Positions 36,788-46,353 are shown, counted from the first letter of the stretch. The stretch: DNA of 64,000 nucleotides from Gordonia jinghuaiqii (GCF_014041935.1 NZ_CP059491.1:682001-746000); one strand, 5' to 3'. The notes: generated by a model from the sequence alone, not told the origin. Made by a program: numbers and translations.

Positions 36788-38452
36788 ATGGCCCCTGCTG
36801 AATCCGCCCCCGCCCGCCGCGCCGGACACCCGGCGCCGAGCGCGCCGAGGTGGGGTCGACTGTCATTGGCGGCCTGCTCGGCCCTGTCGGTGATCGCGCT
36901 CGTCGCCGCATGCGACAGCGGGTCATCGGGTACCGGTGCGGCACCGTCGGAGCCGTCGGGGTCGTCTGCGATGGTCAACCCGAACGACGTGGCCGCCCAG
37001 CCGCTGCCGGCCGACGCCGTCGACAAGGCCGTCGGGCAGCTCGACGGTCTCGTCGCCTCGCTCATGGAGTCGACGAAGATCCCGGGTATCGCGGTCGCGG
37101 TGGTGTCCGGTGGAGAAACGAAGTATGCCAAGGGGTTCGGCGTCAAGGACGTGACCACTGGCGCGAAGGTCGACCCGAACACGGTGTTCCAGCTCGCCTC
37201 GGTGTCCAAGTCGGTCGGTTCGACGGTCGTCGGCGCCGCGGTCACCGACAAGACGGTCACCTGGGACATGCCCATCGTCGAGTCCTTGCCGTGGTTCGCG
37301 CTCGCCGAGCCGTACGTCACCCGCACCGTGACCGTCGGGGACATGTACTCCCATCGGTCGGGACTGCCGGACCACGCCGGCGACAAGCTGGAGGACATGG
37401 GCTATTCGCGCAACGAGATCCTCCAGCGCCTGCGCTTCATGCCGCTGGATCCGTTCCGGATCAGCTACGCCTACACCAACTACGGCGTCACGGCGGGCGG
37501 TGAGGCGGTGGCGGTCAAAGCGGGCAAGGAGTGGGCGACGCTGTCGCAGGACCTCATCTACGGCCCGTTGGGCATGAACAGCACGAGTTCTCGCTTCGTC
37601 GACTTCGCGAAGCGGCCCGATCGTGCGGTCGGACACGTCAAGGTCGACGGCGACTGGGTGAAGTCGCCCATCCCTCGTGAACCCGACGCACAGTCGCCCG
37701 CGGGCGGTGTCAGCTCCTCGGTCAACGACATGGCCATCTGGTTGAAAATGGTGCTCGCGCAGGGCAAACACGACGGCCAGGAGATCGTCGCACCCGACGC
37801 GTTGCTCCCTGCGGTGTCGCCACAGATCGTGTCCAATCCGCCGCAGTCCCCGGGGGCTCGGCCCGGGTCGTACGGCTTCGGGTTCAACGTCGGGGTGACC
37901 GAGGACGCGCGAACGCAGTTCAGTCACGCCGGGGCGTTCGCCTCGGGTGCGGGAACCGTGTTCTCGGTGCTGCCGTCCGCGGACACCGCGATCGTGGTGC
38001 TCTCCAATGCGGCTCCGGTCGGGGCGGTCGACGCGCTTGCCGGCGAGTTCATGGACCTGGTGCAGTTCGGCGAGATCCGAAGCGACTGGCGGGCGCTGTA
38101 CGGCAACGCCTACGCGGCGATGAGTGAACCCAGCGGTGATCTCGTGGGCAAGCAACCGTCCGCCGACGCGGCTCCCGCACAGCCGCTCCCGTCGTATGTG
38201 GGCACCTACGCCAACACGGTGTACGGGCCCGCGGAGGTCGTCGAACGCGACGGCGCACTGGTCCTGGAGATGGGCCCCGGCGGCGTCCGAAAGCACCAAC
38301 TCACGCACTGGGACGGCAACACCTTCACCTTCACCCTGCACGACGAGAACGCCGAACCCGGAACCATCTCACAGGTCAGGTTCGACGGCCCGCGGATGAC
38401 GGTCGAGTACTACGACGACGAGGAGAGCGACGGGGTCTTCCTCAGGCGCTGA
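36788..38452 (+). CDS. Serine hydrolase lipoprotein (beta-lactamase/class C penicillin-binding type)
   Basis: A 554-residue exported enzyme. The signal peptide ends VIALVAAC (lipobox near residue 42), so it is lipid-anchored. The beta-lactamase/EstB domain has SxxK as SVSK in FQLASVSKSVGS, the YxN motif in SYAYTNYGVTAGGE and an HAGAFASG motif in the KTG position. A C-terminal DUF3471-like beta domain (about 455-554) follows. GAGGAG precedes ATG 36788. Related proteins are esterases, D-aminopeptidases or peptidoglycan-modifying enzymes; the substrate is not clear. Confidence 0.88.
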   Translation: MAPAESAPARRAGHPAPSAPRWGRLSLAACSALSVIALVAACDSGSSGTGAAPSEPSGSSAMVNPNDVAAQPLPADAVDKAVGQLDGLVASLMESTKIPGIAVAVVSGGETKYAKGFGVKDVTTGAKVDPNTVFQLASVSKSVGSTVVGAAVTDKTVTWDMPIVESLPWFALAEPYVTRTVTVGDMYSHRSGLPDHAGDKLEDMGYSRNEILQRLRFMPLDPFRISYAYTNYGVTAGGEAVAVKAGKEWATLSQDLIYGPLGMNSTSSRFVDFAKRPDRAVGHVKVDGDWVKSPIPREPDAQSPAGGVSSSVNDMAIWLKMVLAQGKHDGQEIVAPDALLPAVSPQIVSNPPQSPGARPGSYGFGFNVGVTEDARTQFSHAGAFASGAGTVFSVLPSADTAIVVLSNAAPVGAVDALAGEFMDLVQFGEIRSDWRALYGNAYAAMSEPSGDLVGKQPSADAAPAQPLPSYVGTYANTVYGPAEVVERDGALVLEMGPGGVRKHQLTHWDGNTFTFTLHDENAEPGTISQVRFDGPRMTVEYYDDEESDGVFLRR

Positions 38453-38481
38453 CGTTCTGTTCAGCTCGCTGCGCCGCCCAC

Positions 38482-39744
38482 CTACGACGACACGGCGGCC
38501 AGCGGGTCCGGCACCTCACCGGTGCGGATGGGGCATCGGGTCTGCGAGTAGATCGTCGGCATGCACAGGTTGCAGTGGATGCACTTGGACTGCGTGGCCG
38601 GGTCCTGGGCGAGTCGCAACGGCAGGTCGGGTTCGCGCAGGATGGCGCGACCCATCGCCATGAAGTCGAAGCCTTCGGCCATCGCGAGATCCATCGACGG
38701 GCGGTCGGTGATGCCGCCGAGCAGGATCATCGGCAGGTCGACGGCCTTGCGCAGCTCACGTGCCAGAGGCAGTAGATAGCCGTCGTGGTACTGGTAGTTC
38801 TTCAGGAAGACCGGCGCAAAAGCCTTGAGCCCGTACTTCATCGCTCCGGAGAACGCGTCGGCGAACTCCTTGCGGGGAGCGTCGCCGTGGAACAGGTACA
38901 TCGGGTTGAGCAGTGAACTGCCCGCCGTCGGCTCGATGGCGTCGAGGTGGCCGTCGGATTCCAGGAGCTGCGCCACCTGGCACGCCTCGTCGATGTTGAA
39001 ACCGCTCAGCTTCGCGCGTCCGCGCGCCCGCGCCTTCGGCGACCGTTCGATGTCGGGCCGGCCGACACCGTCATAGGTGTTGAGCTTCACCCAGATCGCG
39101 GCCTCGTCGCCGACCTCCTCTCGCACGCTCTCCACCACCTCGCGGGCGATGCGCGCCCTGTTGACCAGACTGCCGCCGTAGGAATCGCGACGACGATTCA
39201 ACAACGGGGAGAGGAAGCTGGAGATGAGATAGTTGTGGCCGCAATGGATCTCGAGGCCGTCGAAGCCGGAGTCGACGGCGAGGCGCGCTGCGCGTCTGAA
39301 CTTTACCCGTAGCTCGGCGATGTCGTCGGCGGTGACCTTGCGCGTCACCGACATGCCCATCGGTGCCGGGATGTGCGACGGCCCGAGCGCTTTGGCCCGG
39401 TTCGACACCGAGTTGGCGACCGCGCCCGCGTGTCCCAGCTGAGCGGCGGCGAGTGCGCCTTCGGAGTGGATGGCGTCGGTCAGCTTCTGCAGGCCCGGCA
39501 CCGCCTCGGGGCGCATGTAGATCTGGTGGCGGTCGGTCCGGCCCTCCGGCGAGATCGCGCAGTAGGCGACCGTGCTCATCGCCACGCCGCCGGCCGCGAC
39601 CTCCCGGTGGAACTCGATCAACTCGTCGGTCACCACCGCGTCGGGCGTCATGCCCTCGAACGTGGCGCATTTGATCAGGCGGTTCCGCAGGGTGAGCGGT
39701 CCCAGCTTCGCGGGGCTGAACGGTCCGGTGGTGGGGCTGTCCAC
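38482..39744 (-). CDS. NADH:flavin oxidoreductase (Old Yellow Enzyme family)
   Basis: A 420-residue FMN enzyme with OYE signatures LGPLTLRNRLIKCATFEG near the start, DGLEIHCGHNYLISSFLSPL with catalytic His-Asn-like pair, and RDSYGGSLVNRARI. The C-terminus carries CIHCNLCMPTIYSQTRC, an iron-sulfur-type cysteine cluster like that of 2,4-dienoyl-CoA reductases, but the FAD/NAD(P)H domain that follows in FadH is absent. It reduces alpha,beta-unsaturated compounds. It lies 82 bp downstream of a TetR gene on the same strand and is probably controlled by it. Confidence 0.88.
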   Translation of the reverse strand: MDSPTTGPFSPAKLGPLTLRNRLIKCATFEGMTPDAVVTDELIEFHREVAAGGVAMSTVAYCAISPEGRTDRHQIYMRPEAVPGLQKLTDAIHSEGALAAAQLGHAGAVANSVSNRAKALGPSHIPAPMGMSVTRKVTADDIAELRVKFRRAARLAVDSGFDGLEIHCGHNYLISSFLSPLLNRRRDSYGGSLVNRARIAREVVESVREEVGDEAAIWVKLNTYDGVGRPDIERSPKARARGRAKLSGFNIDEACQVAQLLESDGHLDAIEPTAGSSLLNPMYLFHGDAPRKEFADAFSGAMKYGLKAFAPVFLKNYQYHDGYLLPLARELRKAVDLPMILLGGITDRPSMDLAMAEGFDFMAMGRAILREPDLPLRLAQDPATQSKCIHCNLCMPTIYSQTRCPIRTGEVPDPLAAVSS

Positions 39745-39826
39745 AACAGGTCCTCTCGTCGGGTGTCGGTGTCGGCGGGGCTGTCGGCGTGAGTGGGATC
39801 AGGCGGGTGAGATCAGTGGGTCGGCT

Positions 39827-40435
39827 TCAGGTGGAGTGCGGCGGCGCGGACAGGCCTGCGCTGACGAAGCCGGTCAGGGCGCTCACCGCTGGTTTGCCCA
39901 GCGGCTCGGTGCCGCCGAAGCGCAACAGGATCAGCTGGAAGGCGAGCGCCCAGCGCCGGCGGGCCTCGGTTGCACTCAGCCCCGGTATCGCGTCGGTGAG
40001 GATGTCGGCGAACGGGCCGAGATCAAACCAGCGCGAGCTCCAGTTCGCCGTCGGGCGCGTCAGCACGAACCGCGAGAGCAGGCGCAGATGCAGATGGCCC
40101 GTCGGATCGCGTTGCAGCTCGACGAAGGGCGCGACCAGCACGTCGACGAGCTGTGCGGGTGAACAGCCCGTGGCATCGATCGCGCCCAGCGGATCGGCCC
40201 ACAGCGGGGCCAGCCGGGACTCGAGCAGAGCGATGGTGAGGTCGTCCTTGGTGCCGAAGTGGTAGTGCACGGCAGCCGGATTCGCCTGGGCCGCGGCGCA
40301 GATGGCGCGGACGGAGACGCGGTCGTAACCCTCGGTCAGGAACAGGCGCTCGGCGACGGTGAGGAGGGCGTCGCGGGTGGCCGTCGGGTGCGATTGGGGT
40401 ATCGGACCCACCGGAGTATCGGTGGTCTGGGTCAC
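39827..40435 (-). CDS. TetR family transcriptional regulator
   Basis: A repressor of about 202 residues with [23 protein letters not shown] then [20 protein letters not shown] and a C-terminal domain of the TetR_C_17/CecR type. GTG 40435 is preferred; a TTG at 40459 is in frame but has no ribosome site. A perfect 17-bp palindrome 32 bp upstream is a likely operator. It is followed by the OYE-family gene, its probable target. Confidence 0.82.
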   Translation of the reverse strand: MTQTTDTPVGPIPQSHPTATRDALLTVAERLFLTEGYDRVSVRAICAAAQANPAAVHYHFGTKDDLTIALLESRLAPLWADPLGAIDATGCSPAQLVDVLVAPFVELQRDPTGHLHLRLLSRFVLTRPTANWSSRWFDLGPFADILTDAIPGLSATEARRRWALAFQLILLRFGGTEPLGKPAVSALTGFVSAGLSAPPHST

Positions 40436-40466
40436 ACCGTCGATCAAACCACATCTCAATCACCGT

Positions 40467-40483
40467 TTCAATCAGTGATTGAA
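40467..40483. promoter_or_regulatory. 17-bp perfect palindrome, TetR operator candidate
   Basis: TTCAATCA-G-TGATTGAA, a perfect inverted repeat with one central base. A further CAATCA half-site lies about 10 bp before it. It is in the divergent spacer between the TetR gene and lpdA, close to the TetR start. Confidence 0.7.
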
Positions 40484-40555
40484 TTCCGGCGGTTGCTACC
40501 GGCGAGTAGTGGGACACTCTGCGGCGATGCCGGGACGCGACGTAGGCTGGCAGTC

Positions 40556-41941
40556 GTGGCTGAACACTTTCAAACAGTTGTATTGGGTGCAGGTCCAGGT
40601 GGGTACGTTGCCGCGATCCGGTCGGCTCAGCTGGGCATGAAAACCGCCGTCATCGAGGAGAAGTACTGGGGCGGTGTGTGTCTGAATGTCGGATGTATCC
40701 CGTCCAAGGCGCTGCTCCGCAATGCCGAGCTCGCGCACATCTTCAACCATCAGGCCAAGACCTTCGGCATGAGCGGTGACGTCTCCTTCGACTTCGGGGC
40801 CGCCTTCGACCGCAGTCGCAAGGTCTCCGACGGCATCGTCAAGGGCGTTCACTTCCTGATGAAGAAGAACAAGATCACCGAGATCGACGGGTATGGCGTG
40901 TTCACCGACGCCAAGACGATCACGGTGGGCGATCGCGAGATCACCTTCGACAACGTCATCGTCGACACCGGGTCGACGGTCAAGCTGCTCCCCGGCGTCG
41001 AACTGTCGGAGAACGTGGTCACCTACGAGACCCAGATCCTCACCCGTGAGCTGCCCGAATCCATCGTCATCGTCGGCGCGGGCGCCATCGGGATGGAGTT
41101 CGGTTACGTGCTCGCCAACTACGGTGTGGACGTCACGATCGTCGAATTCCTCGACCGCGTGCTCCCCAACGAGGACGCCGACTCGTCGAAGGCGGTCGCC
41201 AAGGAATACAAGAAGCTCGGCATCAAGCTGCTCACCTCCACCAAGGTGCAGTCGGTCACCGACAACGGTGACAGCGTCACCGTGACCTATTCCGACGCCA
41301 AGGACAAAGAAGGCGAGCTGACCGTCGACAAGGTCCTCATGTCCGTCGGCTTCGCCCCGCGTGTCGAGGGCTTCGGTCTGGAGAAGACCGGTGTGGAGCT
41401 CACCGACCGCGGTGCCATCGCGATCGACGACTACATGCGCACCAATGTCGAGGGCATCTACGCCATCGGTGACGTCACCGCCAAGCTGCAGCTCGCGCAC
41501 GTTGCCGAGGCTCAGGGAGTGGTGGCCGCCGAGACCATGGCCGGCGTCGAGACGATGACGCTGGGCGACTACCGCTTCATGCCGCGCGCCACCTTCTGCC
41601 AGCCGCAGGTCGCGTCCTTCGGTCTGACCCAGGCGCAAGCGGAGGACGAGGGTTACAACGTCAAGGCGACGACCTTCCCGTTCTCCGCGAACGGCAAGGC
41701 GCAGGGACTCGGTGAGACCGCCGGCTTCGTCAAACTGGTCACCAATGCCGACACCGACGAGCTGCTCGGTGGACACCTGGTGGGCGACAACGTCTCCGAG
41801 ATGCTCCCGGAGATGACGCTGGCTCACAAGTGGGACCTGACCGCCAAGGAACTGGCCCGCAACGTGCACACCCACCCGACCATGTCCGAGGCGTTGCAGG
41901 AGACGTTCCACGGCGCGATCGGGCACATGATCAACCTGTAG
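40556..41941 (+). CDS. lpdA: Dihydrolipoyl dehydrogenase (E3)
   Basis: A 461-residue flavoprotein disulfide reductase that reoxidises lipoyl groups of 2-oxoacid dehydrogenases with NAD+. It has the FAD fold [20 protein letters not shown], the redox disulfide [14 protein letters not shown], the NAD fold [19 protein letters not shown] and the C-terminal acid-base motif [17 protein letters not shown] 40556 starts [13 protein letters not shown]. Sequence and length fit LpdC-type E3 of mycobacteria, which also serves peroxynitrite defence. A 68-bp palindrome lies 51 bp after the stop. Confidence 0.96.
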   Translation: MAEHFQTVVLGAGPGGYVAAIRSAQLGMKTAVIEEKYWGGVCLNVGCIPSKALLRNAELAHIFNHQAKTFGMSGDVSFDFGAAFDRSRKVSDGIVKGVHFLMKKNKITEIDGYGVFTDAKTITVGDREITFDNVIVDTGSTVKLLPGVELSENVVTYETQILTRELPESIVIVGAGAIGMEFGYVLANYGVDVTIVEFLDRVLPNEDADSSKAVAKEYKKLGIKLLTSTKVQSVTDNGDSVTVTYSDAKDKEGELTVDKVLMSVGFAPRVEGFGLEKTGVELTDRGAIAIDDYMRTNVEGIYAIGDVTAKLQLAHVAEAQGVVAAETMAGVETMTLGDYRFMPRATFCQPQVASFGLTQAQAEDEGYNVKATTFPFSANGKAQGLGETAGFVKLVTNADTDELLGGHLVGDNVSEMLPEMTLAHKWDLTAKELARNVHTHPTMSEALQETFHGAIGHMINL

Positions 41942-42317
41942 TTTTCGTCTCCCGAGGGTGCTCGCGATCCGAGCCACGAAGGGCTGATCTCCTTCCCGCC
42001 GGGTGGCTTCCCTCCCGCTTATTGGATCCAATAAGCGGGAGGGAAGCCACCCGGCGGGAACGTGCGTCGAACCCGTCCGGGCAGGCAATTTCGTGACGTG
42101 TTCTCGGCACGGAGGGGCAAATTTGTGCACACGTGAGGGGTGACACCGGCCGGGGCGCGAGGACTGCTCGCACCCGGCTTGTGGGTCGGCGATCGAATGT
42201 GGCGGGGGCGCAGCGACTTTCGCTGATGTGTGCTGTTCCGCAGAGCAGTCCGGCGCTGGTGTGGGCGCTTTCAGCGCCTCCTTGAGGGCGGTCGAATCCA
42301 CGGTATAACCAAGGTTT
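41942..42317. other. Intergenic region holding a long perfect palindrome
   Basis: 376 bp without a gene between lpdA and the amidohydrolase, both on the plus strand. It contains the 68-bp palindrome at 41,993-42,060. The remainder (42,061-42,317) has no recognisable reading frame or RNA; the promoter of the amidohydrolase must lie here. Confidence 0.7.
41993..42060. repeat. 68-bp perfect palindrome with no spacer
   Basis: Each base from 41,993 to 42,026 pairs with its partner from 42,060 down to 42,027, with the dyad centred on the GGATCC at 42,024-42,029. The arms are 34 bp each with no mismatch. No run of T follows on either strand, so it is not a classical intrinsic terminator, though it could act as one. 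It could extrude as a cruciform. Confidence 0.95.
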
Positions 42318-43556
42318 ATGACGACAACCATCCTGCACAACGCTCGTCTGATCGACGGGACCGGGGCCGACGCGATCTCTGACGCGGTCGTCGTGATCGA
42401 CGAGGGCACGATCACCTACGCCGGGGCGGCCTCCGGTGCGCCGCGGATCGACGAGTCGGCGAAGCCGCGGAAGGTGGATGTCGGGGGCAACACCGTCTGC
42501 CCCGGCTTCTTCGACTGCCACGTGCATCTCTCGCTGCCCGGCACCAAGGGGTCTCCTATCTCGGCTGCGATGGTGCCGCCGTCGTACCGCTATTTCGAAC
42601 TGATCGACCGGCTCAAGACGACCATCGGTGCCGGTGTGACCACCGTGCGTGACCTCATGGGCGTCGACGTCGGGGTCCGCGACGCGGTCGCCCACGGCCT
42701 GGTGCCCGGCCCGCGCCTACTGGTCGCCGACAAGATGATCAGTCAGACCGGTGGCCACGCCGACTTCCACATCCCGTCCGGTCTGGACGGCACCGGCCTG
42801 ATCGGCGGCCTGCTGGTCGATTCCGTCGACGAGGCGCGACGCGAGGTCCGCCAGTTGTTGCGTAGCGGCGTCGACGTCATCAAGGTGGCCTCCAGCGGCG
42901 GTGTCTCCTCACCCAGCGATGACCCGGACTGGCTGGGCGCCCGCACCGAGATCGTCGCGGCTCTGGTGGAGGAGGCCCACAACTACGGCGGCCGCAAGGT
43001 CGCCGCCCATGCCATCGGTCTTGCGGGCATCCGGGCGGCCATCCAGGGCGGGGTGCACAGCGTCGAGCACGGCTACGCCCTCACCGACGAACTGCGCACC
43101 GAGATGGTCGAGCGCGGCCAGTTCCTGGTTCCCACCCTCATCGAGACACTCAAGCCGGACACCGCGACCCCGCAGGCGGTGGCCAAGTCCGAGAAGTGGC
43201 ACAAACTGGCTCACGAGTCCATCGCGGCCTCGATCGAGGCCGGGATCAAGGTCGCCGTCGGCACCGACGCCGGTTTGGTCCCCGACCACGGGGCGACCCT
43301 CGCCGAACTCGGCTGCCTGGTGAAGTTCGGTGGCATGACCCCGATGGAGGCCATCGTCGCAGGCACGCGCACATCCGCCGAACTCTGCGACGTCGCCGAC
43401 ACGCTCGGCACCCTGGAGGCAGGCAAGGTCGCCGACGTGGTCGTCGTCAAGGGCGATCCGCTCGTCGACATCGACTCTCTGGCCGACCACGACAACATCC
43501 TGCTGGTCATCAAGGAGGGCAAGACCGCCAGCAACCGAGGCGACTACGGGATCTGA
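42318..43556 (+). CDS. Amidohydrolase (imidazolonepropionase/Xaa-Pro dipeptidase-like)
   Basis: A 412-residue metal-dependent hydrolase of the amidohydrolase superfamily. Metal ligands: FFDCHVHLSLPG (HxH), a VIKVASSGG lysine region, KVAAHAIG His, SVEHGYAL His and VGTDAGLVPDHG Asp. The N- and C-terminal small beta domain is present (TTTILHNARLIDGTGADAI; GKVADVVVVKGDPL). Relatives cleave dipeptides, hydantoins or triazine side chains. It is single and not in an obvious operon. Confidence 0.9.
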   Translation: MTTTILHNARLIDGTGADAISDAVVVIDEGTITYAGAASGAPRIDESAKPRKVDVGGNTVCPGFFDCHVHLSLPGTKGSPISAAMVPPSYRYFELIDRLKTTIGAGVTTVRDLMGVDVGVRDAVAHGLVPGPRLLVADKMISQTGGHADFHIPSGLDGTGLIGGLLVDSVDEARREVRQLLRSGVDVIKVASSGGVSSPSDDPDWLGARTEIVAALVEEAHNYGGRKVAAHAIGLAGIRAAIQGGVHSVEHGYALTDELRTEMVERGQFLVPTLIETLKPDTATPQAVAKSEKWHKLAHESIAASIEAGIKVAVGTDAGLVPDHGATLAELGCLVKFGGMTPMEAIVAGTRTSAELCDVADTLGTLEAGKVADVVVVKGDPLVDIDSLADHDNILLVIKEGKTASNRGDYGI

Positions 43557-43639
43557 CCGACGCGCGATCTGACCGACGCCGCGATCTGGCCAGGTCGGCG
43601 GCGAGGCCGCGCGCGAGTACTCCGACTACCCTCGGTCCC

Positions 43640-44524
43640 GTGAGAGCGGTCGAGCGTGTCCGGGAGTGGGAGCTGCCGTGGCCGCTCGATCTCCGGGCCA
43701 CGGTGGGGCACCTCCGGCGCGGGGCGGGCGATCCGGCGTTCGTCTACGGCAACGACGGATCGATCTGGCGGGCCGTGCACACTCCCGACGGGCCCGGCAC
43801 CGTGACCCTGCGGATCGACGGGTCCCGGGTGCTCGGACGCGCATGGGGACCCGGCGCCGACTGGCTGCTCGAACAACTACCGGATTTCCTCGGTGGTTCC
43901 GACGAGCCGGAGGCGATGACCGTCCACGACGACGCGGTGGCAGGTCTCGTCCAGCGGTCGGTGGGGCTGAGGATCGGGCGCACCGACCGGGTCTGGGAGG
44001 CACTCGTGCCGGCGATCCTGGAACAGAAGGTCGTCGGGGCCGAGGCCTTCCGCGCGTGGCGCTATCTGTTGCGGCGGTACGGGGAACCGGCACCGGGGCC
44101 GGTGCCCGACACGATGCGGGTGCCGATGCCGCAATCGCAGTGGCCGTCGATCCCGTCCTGGGAATGGCACCGCAGTGGTATCGAACCGGTGCGCATGCGG
44201 ACCATCCGCGGGGCGACGGCGCTGGATGTGGAGCGCCACCACGACCGTCTACGGCTACTACGCGGAGTGGGTCGCTGGACCGAGGCCGAGACCCGGGCGC
44301 GCGCCGTCGGCGACCCCGACGCGGTGTCCGTCGGCGACTACCACATCCCGACGCTGGTCGGGATGACCCTCATCGGCGAGCCCGTCGACGACGACGGCAT
44401 GCTCGAACTGCTCGAACCGTATGCGGGACAACGCCGCCGGATCATCAGGATGGTCGAGGTGTGCGGCGTCCGGCGAGAGCGCCGCGGACCGCGGATGACG
44501 GTGCGCGACTACCGATCCTTCTGA
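43640..44524 (+). CDS. DNA-3-methyladenine glycosylase/AlkA-like HhH-GPD protein
   Basis: A 294-residue base-excision repair protein. An AlkA-N-like beta domain (about 1-110) precedes an HhH-GPD region: VWEALVPAILEQKVVGAEAF, then LLRGVGRWTEAETRARAVGD with the helix-hairpin-helix GVGRWT, and GDPDAVSVGDYHIPTLVG holding the catalytic Asp in VGDYH. Such glycosylases remove alkylated bases. GTG 43640 was chosen since the upstream in-frame sequence overlaps the amidohydrolase. Confidence 0.86.
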   Translation: MRAVERVREWELPWPLDLRATVGHLRRGAGDPAFVYGNDGSIWRAVHTPDGPGTVTLRIDGSRVLGRAWGPGADWLLEQLPDFLGGSDEPEAMTVHDDAVAGLVQRSVGLRIGRTDRVWEALVPAILEQKVVGAEAFRAWRYLLRRYGEPAPGPVPDTMRVPMPQSQWPSIPSWEWHRSGIEPVRMRTIRGATALDVERHHDRLRLLRGVGRWTEAETRARAVGDPDAVSVGDYHIPTLVGMTLIGEPVDDDGMLELLEPYAGQRRRIIRMVEVCGVRRERRGPRMTVRDYRSF

Positions 44525-44575
44525 CGCGCACCGACAGTGCGACGCAACCGAGAAGTGGCGTGCGAGATCGTCGCC

Positions 44576-44911
44576 TCACTGCGTTCTGCGGTGGCCGCTC
44601 CTGGGTCGTCGATTGGTATTCGGCGAGGGTCGATCCTCAACGCCTTTCGAGTAAGTCGATCCCCGATCAACGAAGGCGAGCCTCATCTCGGCGAGAGGTG
44701 GAATTCGGCGGCGTCGCTCGGCGTAGCGGAGCCAGCCGCGGGACGATCTCACACCGGCCCCGGCGTGCTCACGCGCCGCCTCGGTGCTGCCCAGCTGGGT
44801 CATCAGTGGGTGAGAAGTGCCCCGTCGGCGCTCGGCGATGTCGGCCGCGGCCATCGGCGAACTCGAGTCCGCCAGCAGGGCGATGATCTTCTCGCGCTGA
44901 TCGGTCGCCAT
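44576..44911 (-). CDS. Small protein with HTH-like N-terminus, possibly degenerate
   Basis: A 111-residue frame whose start ATG 44911 has a strong GAGAGGAG Shine-Dalgarno. The first 35 residues, ATDQREKIIALLADSSSPM then AAADIAERR, look like the first helices of a winged-helix regulator. The rest is Arg-rich and not convincing, so the gene may be broken by a frameshift after the helix-turn-helix. It follows the cupin gene by 48 bp on the same strand. Confidence 0.4.
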   Translation of the reverse strand: MATDQREKIIALLADSSSPMAAADIAERRRGTSHPLMTQLGSTEAAREHAGAGVRSSRGWLRYAERRRRIPPLAEMRLAFVDRGSTYSKGVEDRPSPNTNRRPRSGHRRTQ

Positions 44912-44959
44912 GAGGGCTCCTCTCGGTGCCGACGTCTCGGGCGCGTGGGCCCTGATCAC

Positions 44960-45289
44960 TCAGTGCGTGGCAGGTTTCTCCAAGACCAACAGCGTGACCA
45001 CCGCGTCGGTCCGTGCGTCGAGCGCATGGGTGATCTGGGCGTCGACGTGGATCGCGACACCGTGCTCGAGGCGCGTCGTGGCGTCTCCGACGGTGAAGTC
45101 GATCTCACCGGTCTGCCCGATCACCAGGATCGGACGGCCCGCACGGTGGTCGGGCATCGATTGCCCCACGCGAAACGAGATGCGGACGACATTGGCCCCG
45201 GCATTGCGCGAGAGCACCGTGATGTCGGGCCGGTCGCCGGCCGATCCGGTGTTCTCGGTCAGGCCTTCGATCACAGTCCAGTCGCTCAT
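44960..45289 (-). CDS. Cupin-domain protein
   Basis: A 109-residue single-domain cupin. Strand pattern and motifs GANVVRISFRVGQSMPDHRA and RLEHGVAIHVDAQITHALDA form the two conserved cupin halves, with H48, H75 and H84-type positions as possible metal ligands. ATG 45289 overlaps the upstream small gene's stop by 4 bp. It lies between a truncated methyltransferase-like gene and an HTH-like gene. Role not established. Confidence 0.8.
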   Translation of the reverse strand: MSDWTVIEGLTENTGSAGDRPDITVLSRNAGANVVRISFRVGQSMPDHRAGRPILVIGQTGEIDFTVGDATTRLEHGVAIHVDAQITHALDARTDAVVTLLVLEKPATH

Positions 45290-45504
45290 GCGGCTTCACT
45301 CGGCGTGGTCGCGATGACCTCGATGGCCGCCAGGTGGGACTCGTACTTGGCCGCGTCGTCGAGGAGCCTCTCGGTCAGCTCGCGTCCGCCGAGCCGCAGC
45401 ACCCGCTTTCCCAGCCGGGCCGGCAGCCGGGGTCCCGGCATGTCTTCGATCTTCCGCTGGGCGAAAGGCAGGCCCGCATCAGTGGCCGCATGTTCGTTGG
45501 TCAT
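45286..45504 (-). pseudogene. Truncated SAM-methyltransferase N-terminus
   Basis: A 72-residue frame starting at ATG 45504 with AGGAGG upstream. Residues ~15-50 (KIEDMPGPRLPARLGKRVLR, GGRELTERLLDDA) look like the very start of an actinobacterial class I methyltransferase, which normally continues to a GxGxG SAM-binding loop. Here the chain changes at about residue 51 into AKYESHLAAIEVIATTPSEA and ends. It probably lost its catalytic part by deletion but kept coupling to the cupin gene (ATGA overlap). The alternative is a small unknown protein. Confidence 0.5.
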
Positions 45505-45629
45505 ACCTGACCTCCTATTTCGAGGAGAACCTTACGGCAAATTACTTATGGCGCACCACATCCCCGTCGACCGGCAGTATGCGTATCAGGAGTGACCGCG
45601 GTACGACCTCCGCCTGCTTGGAGGTTGCC

Positions 45630-46319
45630 TCAGTGCGGGTGCTGTGACCCGGCGAGCTCGGCCTCGAGGGCGGCCCCGTGGGCCATCACATGGTCTTCGG
45701 CGAGGCGACGCGCCGCCACCGGATCGCCCTGGCGGAGGGCCTCGAAGATGGCGGTGTGCTCGTCGACGATTGTCTCGGTCGATGCGCGCACATTGGTGGC
45801 ATGGACGTAGAGCAGCACGGCGCCCGTGACGCGGTTGTAGTGGTCACGGAGTCTGCGGTTGTCCGCGAGATCGACGATGCACGAGTGGAATGCCATGTCC
45901 GCTTCAGCCAGCTGGCGAGTGGAGATGCGCTCCCGGGCTGCGTCGAGCAGGGTGTCCAGTCGCTCTCGCAGATAGTCAGCACCGGCCGGGGTCATGCGCT
46001 GGGCGGCCAGCTGTGCGGCCAGCCCGTCGAGCGCACAGCGAAGCGTGTAGACCTCGCGCGCATCGACGGCGGTGAGTTCGGTGACCTTCCACCCGGAGTA
46101 CGCCTCTTGCACGACAAGACCTTCGGCAGCCAGGTGCAGTAGCGCTGTGCGCATCGTGGAGCGGGACACCTGCGCATCCTGAGCCAGCGACGCCTCGGTC
46201 AAACGTTGACCCGGCACGTAGTGGCCATCGATGATGGCGCCGCGTAACCACTCTGCCGCCTGTTTGTCGAAGCTCTCACGCCTTGGAACAGAGCGGACGC
46301 GAGAAGTGTTGCCGGTCAC
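45630..46319 (-). CDS. GntR family regulator (FCD type), regulator of the adjacent sugar-acid cluster
   Basis: A 229-residue regulator with winged HTH (QRLTEASLAQDAQVSRSTMR, LLHLAAEGLVV) and an all-helical FCD ligand domain with metal-binding His/Asp positions (ADMAFHSCIVDLADN). A 13-bp dyad GTTAATTGTTAAC lies 22 bp upstream of its start, and matching sites stand before the dehydratase, aldehyde dehydrogenase and alcohol dehydrogenase genes. It therefore probably represses the cluster and itself, relieved by a sugar acid or its dehydration product. Confidence 0.88.
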   Translation of the reverse strand: MTGNTSRVRSVPRRESFDKQAAEWLRGAIIDGHYVPGQRLTEASLAQDAQVSRSTMRTALLHLAAEGLVVQEAYSGWKVTELTAVDAREVYTLRCALDGLAAQLAAQRMTPAGADYLRERLDTLLDAARERISTRQLAEADMAFHSCIVDLADNRRLRDHYNRVTGAVLLYVHATNVRASTETIVDEHTAIFEALRQGDPVAARRLAEDHVMAHGAALEAELAGSQHPH

Positions 46320-46340
46320 GACTCACCTACTCCAGTTTGA

Positions 46341-46353
46341 GTTAATTGTTAAC
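46341..46353. promoter_or_regulatory. GntR operator candidate 1 (RTTAA-N3-TTRAC)
   Basis: GTTAATTGTTAAC, a perfect inverted repeat GTTAA/TTAAC with a 3-bp centre, 22 bp before the GntR/FCD start and overlapping the end of the MFS gene. Likely autoregulation. Confidence 0.6.

Noticed and set aside
41993..42060. Intrinsic terminator for lpdA
   Set aside because: Stem without loop and without T-run; kept as a repeat of unknown purpose.
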